Shown here piece after piece: positions 57,712 to 64,000 of a DNA stretch of 64,000 bases. The position numbers were made by a program, and so were the translations under genes. Below the pieces are notes generated by a model that worked only from the letters and a program-made list of their open reading frames with translations, had not been told where the DNA came from and made no database searches. Each line of letters begins with the position of its first letter. The stretch's first letter is position 1. The stretch lies in the NCBI GenBank assembly GCA_038501625.1, contig JAZAYU010001082.1, positions 1-64,000 of the forward strand, read 5' to 3'. The DNA comes from Corbicula japonica. Its lineage: Eukaryota; Mollusca; Bivalvia; Venerida; Cyrenidae.

Positions 57712-58512
57712 GCATTATAAGCATGAAAAATAAGTATTCTATGAGTACTACCGATGCACATAGTTTCGTGCTAATTTTGTAATGTGCATATAATTACACG
57801 AAAGAAAGAGTGTCAAGGCCGAACATTACGGCTGTCACACGACACAAACATTAACAAAGAGATATTGAAATATGTTTTCGGAATTTAAACATCATTCTGT
57901 TGTGTCACGAGATAAGAACAAACATACTTTTATCTTCCAACACTTGTCGCTGGACAGGGTTTACAAGGTATATCAATATAATAGACAAAATTGATGGGGA
58001 ATAAAATATTAAACGTTGAAAGATCTCTTAATGTTTTCACATATGTCGGAAATATAAAACAGTTCGAATACTATACTCTGATAAAACATGGCTGCTGGGG
58101 TTTTTAAACCAGGTTCAAGGGTGCACCAACCTCACACTTAAAGCATTATAAGCGTGAAAAAGAAGTATTCTACGAGTACTACCGATGCACATAGTTTCGT
58201 GCTAATTTTTAATGTGTAAATATTTACACGAAGGAAAGAATGTAAAGGCCGCACTTTACGGCTGTCATACGACACAAACATCAACAAAAAGATATTGAAA
58301 TATTTTTTCGGACTTTAAACATCATTCTGCTGTTTTACGAGATAAGAAACATCTTTTTATCTTCAAAGCACTTGACGCTGGTCAGGGTTTATGGGTTATA
58401 TCAGAACAATAGACAAAATTGATGAGGAATAAAATATTTAACGTTAAAAGATCCCTTAATGTTTTCACATATGTCGGAAATAAAAAAAACAACAGTTCGA
58501 ATACTATACTCT
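57712..58512. repeat. Direct duplication of a ~370-bp block with retroelement scrap between
   Basis: 57712-58078 and 58142-58512 share 'agtactaccgatgcacatag', 'acgacacaaacat', 'ttgatg-ggaataaaatatt' and 'atgttttcacatatgtcgga', about 90 % alike by eye. The gap (58095-58140) is a - strand fragment of the RT retroelement tail, 'ggtttttaaaccaggttcaa' through 'caccaacctcacactta'. Confidence 0.82.
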
Positions 58513-58666
58513 GAATATTAAACAAATAGTGAATGTCTAGTATGTAGAAAGATAGATTATTCTCGTACTTTTCCAGTTGTCATGTTACAAAGTTCATGGT
58601 TTGTTTTCTCTAGATGTTTGATCCTGTATACCTTCATCATTTACTTTGAATTAATACCATTTTCAG

Positions 58667-58747
58667 TTGAAAGAAGGTAATGCAAATTTGGATCAGTATG
58701 AACTTCCAGAAGATGGGAAAAGCTATATTGCTTTCTATTTAAATGAG
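58667..58747 (+). CDS. TEP/C3/A2M-family protein, exon 10 (MG8)
   Basis: Exactly 27 codons, acceptor CATTTTCAG, canonical donor GTAAGT, phase 0/0. Begins LKEGNANLDQYELPEDGKSY and ends IAFYLNE. Aligns with C3 'LANGVDRYISKYELDK...TLIIYLDKV' in the receptor-binding domain. Confidence 0.92.
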
Positions 58748-59086
58748 GTAAGTATCTCAACTGTATCGACACTTCACAAAACTAGTTACATATTATATTC
58801 TAAACATATATCTTTGCTAAGAAAACCTCACATGTAATGTTTTACGTGCCATACAAGTCAATGTTACTAGTAATGTTTAAGCTGAACATTTTCAGAACGA
58901 TTTAACAACTATAAAATACACAATACAGTACATATAGCTTCCAGTAGTGGAAATATGTTTTCATACATTTATTAAGAGTAAGAAACTATAGTCGTTATTC
59001 TTACTTTTCCAAGCACAAATACATTTTGTTCTTTGTCTGTCATACACTTTGCTTTCTACCGATGTTGCTCAATATTATCTAAAAAG

Positions 59087-59228
59087 TCAAACTCGACTGT
59101 TTGTTTCCGTTCGACAAAGTTGACGTCAGAGGCAAACCACTTCATCTTCCGTATCGAAGACAACTTTGACGGAGAGGTGAGGTCAAGACAGCCTGCCACT
59201 GTGACAGTATTCAACTACTACAAGCCGG
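59087..59228 (+). CDS. TEP/C3/A2M-family protein, exon 11 (last found)
   Basis: 142 bases, acceptor TAAAAAG (weak pyrimidine tract), donor GTATAA, phase 0 in and phase 1 out. Reads SNSTVCFRSTKLTSEANHFI, then FRIEDNFDGEVRSRQPATVT and VFNYYKPG. Aligns with C3 'C.AF.V.Q.F.VE..QPG.V.VY.YY' and the same strand in A2M. Whether a C345C domain (C3), a GPI anchor (CD109) or nothing (A2M) follows would settle the subfamily; that part was not found. Confidence 0.9.
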
Positions 59229-59764
59229 GTATAAACTTAAGTATTTTAAAATTCTAAAATTCTTTTTGCATTTTCTTTAAAAATAAATCAGAATTGGCGT
59301 TATGGTTTCAATAAACAAAATCATTGTATCTACCATACCGTACGACCATTTGTGCCATCAATAAAACGTACGCATATAACGTGACTGTCTATTTGTCAAT
59401 TACCACCTCATTTCCACTTTTTATGAGGAAATTCACGAAAGCGGGTCTAATGTTTATAGATATTTTGCAATATTTCTAAACGAAATAAGTTTACATCGTC
59501 GAGTAGGTGTATAGGTTGTAATTATTTTATCTAGGGACCATATCCCGCTGAATATAAACATGCTGATAATATCTGCATTGTGTTCTAGTTTGTCTACCAA
59601 ACAATACTTTATTTTGAAGCTACTATCGGTTCAAAAGAACACGTAATATTTTATAGTTTTTTATCTCAAGTACGATGTCTTGCGTAAATACAATGACACG
59701 TTTGAATATTTAAAACCATTTATCAGTTCCTTTTTACCTACTTTATTATTCAACAATTGTACAT
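59229..59764. other. Intron after the last TEP exon found
   Basis: No in-phase continuation (expected to begin with two bases completing a Gly-type codon and to contain a Cys soon after) is visible here or in the rest of the window. The next exon is missing or beyond 64000. Confidence 0.4.
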
Positions 59765-59765
59765 A

Positions 59766-60536
59766 CAGTCGAGTCGAGATTTTACGAATCGCGATTTTAC
59801 GAAATAACGGTATACTACGAATAAGGCAGCCGGTCCCGTCCGTATTCCTTCTTTATTCAATATAAAAAAGATGCGATCGAACGAAACGCGATTTAACGAA
59901 AAATGCGATTTAGCAAATAATTATGACAGTCCCTTAAACTTAATGTAATAAAGATGCAAATTTACGAATTTCGGTCAGGCAGGTGATTTTCACACCTTTT
60001 CGAGCGATATCCATTTTTTTTTTATAGTTGAGCAATTATCGACCCAAGCAGTTGTGACACATAATGCTCTGTAAACAACCATAGGGCGTGTTTGGTTGTA
60101 ACAAACAGTTTGAGTGATTACCGGTAAATGTCAAATGTTTTAAATTGTATAAAATCTGAAACATGTGTTGTACTTGTCATTCTACTTCTGCCATTTATTT
60201 CTGCATAATCTTATTACTACGGCGAGTATTAATTCAGTAAACTGATATCGGCATTATGAGAAATTTAGTGAAGGACCCGGTTTTTTCAGGGGAGGATAGC
60301 TGAATCTAAATTGAATACATGTAATTCTGCAATAAAAATAACTAATGCGAACATTTCCTTTATTTGTCTTACTGACCTTGACATATCACAACAATAACAC
60401 ATAACGTCATATAACGACATTGACGATTTGCGGCGGTAAACAACCAAAATTATCAAAAATGCGATACTACGAAAAATGCGATTTTACGAATAATCGGCTT
60501 GGTCCGATGACTATTCGTAAAATCGAGACTGGACTG
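59766..60536. mobile_element. TA-flanked MITE with CAGTC-type ends (pogo/Tigger-like)
   Basis: Ends CAGTCGAGTCGAGATTTTAC and, in reverse complement, CAGTCCAGTCTCGATTTTAC are flanked by TA (59764-59765 and 60537-60538). The inner sequence repeats 'gcgatttta(c/g)gaa' motifs at both ends. CAGT ends with TA duplication fit pogo/Tigger in the Tc1/mariner superfamily. No transposase. Confidence 0.8.
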
Positions 60537-60539
60537 TAA

Positions 60540-61050
60540 TTATAAGTTTGACTACAATTTGTCTATAAACTATATGTTTAAAATTTTATGTATGAAAACA
60601 TGATAATTTTCCTGTAATTATATTATATATGTTTTCGGTATTCTGTCGTGTAAAGTCTGTTGCTCAAAGCGCGTGTATATTATTGAGTTTTGTTAATAAA
60701 TAAACATATTCAGTGAGGATAATACTACAGTATGCGGATGATTGTTACCAGTGTAAGTCATTTTTGTTTGGTGTGTTTATTTTAATGTTGCATAGTGTAG
60801 ATATATAAGCCGTTCTGATTACAATTTGTGTCTTGTAACGTGTCTAATTACTTGTTTTAGTTCTAAAAACTTTAAAAAAAATGTATCTATAGTTATGTAA
60901 TTACATCTGTCCCCAACAGATAATGTAACCACCCATCAGATATAACTGGTAAAGCTATCCCATCTAATCACATTTTTGCGTCAAACTTAAAAAAAAAAAA
61001 ACATGTTCGATGTAGTTGAACTAGATTATAATAAAAGCTGTGTTCTGTTT
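60540..61050. other. Intergenic or intronic, no recognised feature
   Basis: AT-rich with no open frames or repeat matches noticed. Confidence 0.4.
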
Positions 61051-61053
61051 TTT

Positions 61054-61850
61054 CGGCGTTAGCTGTCTAAGCTCACTTTTGACCTAGTTTTTCGACCAAT
61101 GAAATATTGTAAATAAAACTTGTTATGCAGCGGGAAAATCAAATAGATTATTTTGATTGGTTATTAGTGGGTCTCGTTAATGATTACCGTAACGATTTTT
61201 ATATTGTGTGTTAGTATTTACATGGCACTTATATGTTCGGGCATTTTCGTTTTTAAAAGCGATAATTGTATTGGAGAAAAAGATATTTACGGTATAAAAA
61301 ACTAGTTAAGTCAATTGATGGCTTAAATACGATTTTATATGGAATATTCATGGGTGTCAGGTAAACACTCGAGTACAATACACAGTGTAAAACGACAGAG
61401 AAGTGCAGATATTTCTGGTTCTTTCTGGTTCCTTTCTAGTTCCTTTGATACTAATTGTTAATTTCAAGACCAGATATTCAAATCCCGTTGGTGTAGTGGT
61501 TATCACACTCGCCTCTCAAGCGAAGGCTCCGGGTTCAATACTCGGGAGGGACACTTTTTTTAAAGTTAATTTACGTAAAAGTTGGTAGATTTCGCCCTTG
61601 TAACAAGTTGTTATTATTTTCATTTATTGTATTTTAATAACATTTATTCGTCATTAGTACTAACTCCACAAGAGGTATTTTATTGAAACTGAATAAATGT
61701 ACAGTTAATGTTAGACATTCTTCTTTAATCGACGTATTATCACCAGACGAAATTTTTGCACGCTCTTTATTTCTTTCTTTCTTATATATAAAAATCTTTT
61801 CCATGAACGCCGTTTATCTTTTTTAAAAGATATTTCTTGTATCTATTAAA
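61054..61850 (+). repeat. tRNA-Glu-headed repeat family B, copy 2
   Basis: Starts 'ttcggcgttagctgtctaag', ends 'gccgtttatctttttt' + 'aaaagatatttcttg'. tRNA-like segment 61485-61553: 'ggtgtagtggttatcacact', loop CTCTCAA (anticodon CTC) and 'ccgggttcaatact'. This copy has the most complete tRNA-like body ('gttggtgtagtggtta'). Confidence 0.82.
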
Positions 61851-61857
61851 GTGTTTG

Positions 61858-62805
61858 TTTCGGCGTTAGCTGTCTAAGCTCACTTTTGACCTAGTTTTTC
61901 GACCAATGAAATGTTGTAAATAATACTCGTAATCTCTTATTATGCAGAGGGAAAATGAAATAAACTATTTCGATTGGGAGCTATTTACACCAGAGAGGCA
62001 TCTAGCAGGCTGGAGAGGTATCTAGTGGGATTTTATTATTATGCAGCGGAAAAATCAAATAGATTAATTAGATTGGTTGTTAGTGGGTGTTGTATTGGAG
62101 GAAAACATATTTACGATTTAAAATAGTATCCAGTTAAGTCAATATTTTTTGCTTAAATACAATATTATATGGAATATTCTTTGGTGTTCCTTGTTTACAA
62201 TACACAGTGTAAAACAAAAGAAAAGTGTAGATATTCCTAGTTCTTACTGGTTCCTATCTAGTTCCTTTGATACTGATTGTTAATTACAAGTTCATAAGAC
62301 AAGTTCATCGTAGTGTAGTGGCTAACACTCTCGCCTCTCAAGCGGAGGCCCCGGGTTCAATACTCAGGACGGACACTTTTTTAAACTTAATATACGTAAA
62401 AGTTGGTAGATTTCGCTCTTGTTATAGGCTGTTATAATTTATATTTATTAAATTTCAAGGACATTTATTCATCTTGAATTCTCACTCTACACGAGGTATT
62501 TTATTGAAACTGAATATTTTGCTTCTTTTATCGACTTGTTATCACTGTATGAAATTGTTGCAACATCTTCAACATTTCTTTAAAGACACTCTCAATAAAT
62601 TTATGAGTTGTCATGATTCGGTCGGTTAATCTCTAAGTAATACTAAGAAGGCAGGGAGGGTTCGTCAACAGCTATAACAAATAAAATAAAATAACTAAAA
62701 TCTGTGTCTGCTTTGCCTCTCTGTATTTCTTTCTTTCTTATTTACATGTATATATAAATCTTTACCATCAACGCCGTTTATCTTTTTTAAAGATACATTG
62801 TATTT
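61858..62805 (+). repeat. tRNA-Glu-headed repeat family B, copy 3
   Basis: Same start and end landmarks as copy 2, arranged head-to-tail directly after it. tRNA-like segment 62309-62375. Closer to the copy at 36270-37235 than to copy 2 (shares 'ccagagaggcatctagcagg' and the same 'gtagtgtagtggctaacact'). Confidence 0.82.
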
Positions 62806-62809
62806 CTTG

Positions 62810-62925
62810 GTTCCATTTCTTTCCTTTCCTCTGACTCTCTTCTTTTTTTGGATCTATCACGGGAAAGTTTTGTGTTTTGAATGTGTCTATTCATGTTATG
62901 CATATTTCGCTTTTTCTATCATATC
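62810..62925 (+). repeat. RT retroelement tail fragment
   Basis: 'ttcctttcctctgactctct', 'gttttgtgttttgaatgtgt' and end 'atgcatatttcgctttttc' resemble the family tail; diverged. Confidence 0.55.
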
Positions 62926-63055
62926 CTAAAATAACTTTGTATGAATCACTACTCATATGTGTTGTTTTTAATTTAACAGTTGTCTCATAATCATTTTTAA
63001 ATCTTTGTGTGCAGTGTGGCGAACGTAAAATTTTCCCCTAACATATAGTTCAAGT

Positions 63056-63850
63056 ATTTTTCGGCGTTAGCTGTCTAAGCTCACTTTTGACCTAATTTTT
63101 CGACGAATAAAATGTTGTAAATAATACTGGTATGCTATTATTATGCAGCGGGAAAATGAAATAAACTATTTCGATTGGTAGCTTTTTTACGTAAAAGTTA
63201 ATTTACGTAAAAGTGGTAGAATTCGCTCTTGCAACAAGCCGTTATTATTCATATTTATCAATTTTCAAAGACATTTATTCATCTTGAGTTCTAACTCTAC
63301 AAGAGGTATTTTATTGAAACTGAATAACTGTTGATCAAGTATTAATAAGGCATTGCTTCTGGTTTAAACCCCTGTGGAAATTTGATTTGCCATTGACTGT
63401 TCCAAAGCGGTAACCCCTCGGGTTCTCATTTTTGTTAATTCTTTGTGGTGTCCTTTTTGAAACTGAACATTTTCTTAACCATTCTCTGTCTCGCTCTTCT
63501 TCTGACTGTGTGGGAGGCTGATTTTTCTGAATGTGGCAATTCCTGATATGCATATTTCACTTTTTAATCGACTTATTATCACCGTATGAAATTGTTGCAA
63601 CAGCTTCATCATTTTTTTGAAAGACATTTTCAATAGATTAATGAGTTGTCATGATTCGGTCGCTTAATCTCTAGATCATACTAAGAAGGCTGGGAGGGTT
63701 CGTCAACAGCTATAACAAGTAAAATAAAATAACTAAACTGTGTCTGCTACGCCTCTCTATATTCTTACTTTCATATATACATGTATATATAAATCTTTCC
63801 CATCAACGCCGTCTATCTTTTTTAAAGATAATTCCTGTTATCAATAAAAT
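63056..63850 (+). repeat. tRNA-Glu-headed repeat family B, copy 4, deleted and interrupted
   Basis: Starts 'ttcggcgttagctgtctaag', but the central ~300 bases including the tRNA-like part are absent: 'gattggtagcttttttacgt' joins directly to 'aaaagtggtagaattcgc'. The element is then interrupted by an RT retroelement tail (63345-63565) and ends 'gccgtctatctttttt' + 'aaagata'. Confidence 0.78.
63345..63565 (+). repeat. RT retroelement 3' tail, 5'-truncated copy
   Basis: 'ggtttaaacccctgtggaaa', 'ccaaagcggtaacccctcgg', 'tgtgtgggaggctga' and end 'cctgatatgcatatttcact'. Inserted into repeat family B copy 4. The - strand frame 63553-63335 is its shadow. Confidence 0.85.
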
Positions 63851-63879
63851 AATCCGTTAGCGATGACAAATAGTGATGA

Positions 63880-64000
63880 ACGTTTATCAGGGCTATCCGA
63901 TAAACCTTTTTGTGGTTTGCCTCGGCTAGCTCAGTCGTTAGCGTTTTGGATTTGCTTTGCTAGGCGCTGTCGCCGTGACGGTGCGTGTTAGCTCCCAGGT
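63880..64000 (+). repeat. tRNA-derived SINE (family D), cut by the window end
   Basis: 'gggctatccgataaaccttt', 'cctcggctagctcagtcgtt', 'aggcgctgtcgccgtgacgg' and B-box region 'gtgttagctccc' match the reverse complement of 55770-55895. 'tagctcagtcg-tagc' resembles a tRNA A box and D loop. Confidence 0.72.

Overview
This window looks like a piece of an intron-rich, repeat-rich animal nuclear genome, most likely a bivalve or another mollusc. The base composition is AT-rich, short exons are separated by introns of up to about 16 kb, and the repeats (tRNA-headed SINEs, foldback elements, arrays built on 'gtgaccttgacctt' and on 'cacctgtcacaaagtgac') resemble ones I associate with bivalve genomes. 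The species assignment is inference; no bacterial-style gene organisation is present.

Backbone gene (+ strand). Eleven short exons between 502 and 59228 encode the C-terminal part of one thioester-containing protein of the C3 / alpha-2-macroglobulin / CD109 (TEP) family. The order is: most of the thioester domain (502-568, 1559-1724, 3231-3308, 10077-10251, 23590-23783), the CUB-like region (39596-39751, 47163-47359), then the MG8 / receptor-binding region (56157-56327, 57343-57430, 58667-58747, 59087-59228). All intron phases join in frame, and total coding length is 1515 bases (504 complete codons plus the partial codons at each end). The thioester motif exon lies before the window, and the last exon(s) were not found before its end. 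Notable features are a missing catalytic His in the thioester domain, a Cys/aromatic-rich loop, and an insert with CxxC motifs and an RRKR site.

Nested genes on the - strand. A five-exon Mutator-like (MULE) transposase gene lies at 52918-50192 inside a TEP intron. It is split just after its start codon by a 458-bp MITE with TTCA target duplications, and no exons after the first catalytic Asp region were found. A second set of five phase-compatible small exons (33199-29170) would encode a 194-residue protein I do not recognise.

Mobile DNA fills the introns. At 7427-9999 is a hAT-type element with an 8-bp target duplication carrying a reverse-transcriptase copy (8350-9905, -). A near-identical + copy lies at 18996-20838, and many 5'-truncated tails of the same retroelement are scattered through the window. 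At 11677-18990 is a Tx1/L1-like LINE with an RRM-CCHC-SGNH ORF1 and an endonuclease/RT ORF2, interrupted by two other elements that each carry tandem repeats. At 26680-27640 is a Tc1/mariner relic. At 40994-45509 is a foldback element whose inverted repeats are built from tandem units and which has a perfect 9-bp target duplication. Satellite-bearing elements occupy 47400-49480 and 56430-57090. Tandem units of a tRNA-Glu-headed repeat occupy 61050-63850, with another copy at 36270-37235. TTAA-, TA- and CATAG-flanked MITEs lie at 22442, 59766 and 31069. Stretches not listed hold no coding or repeat signal that I could support.
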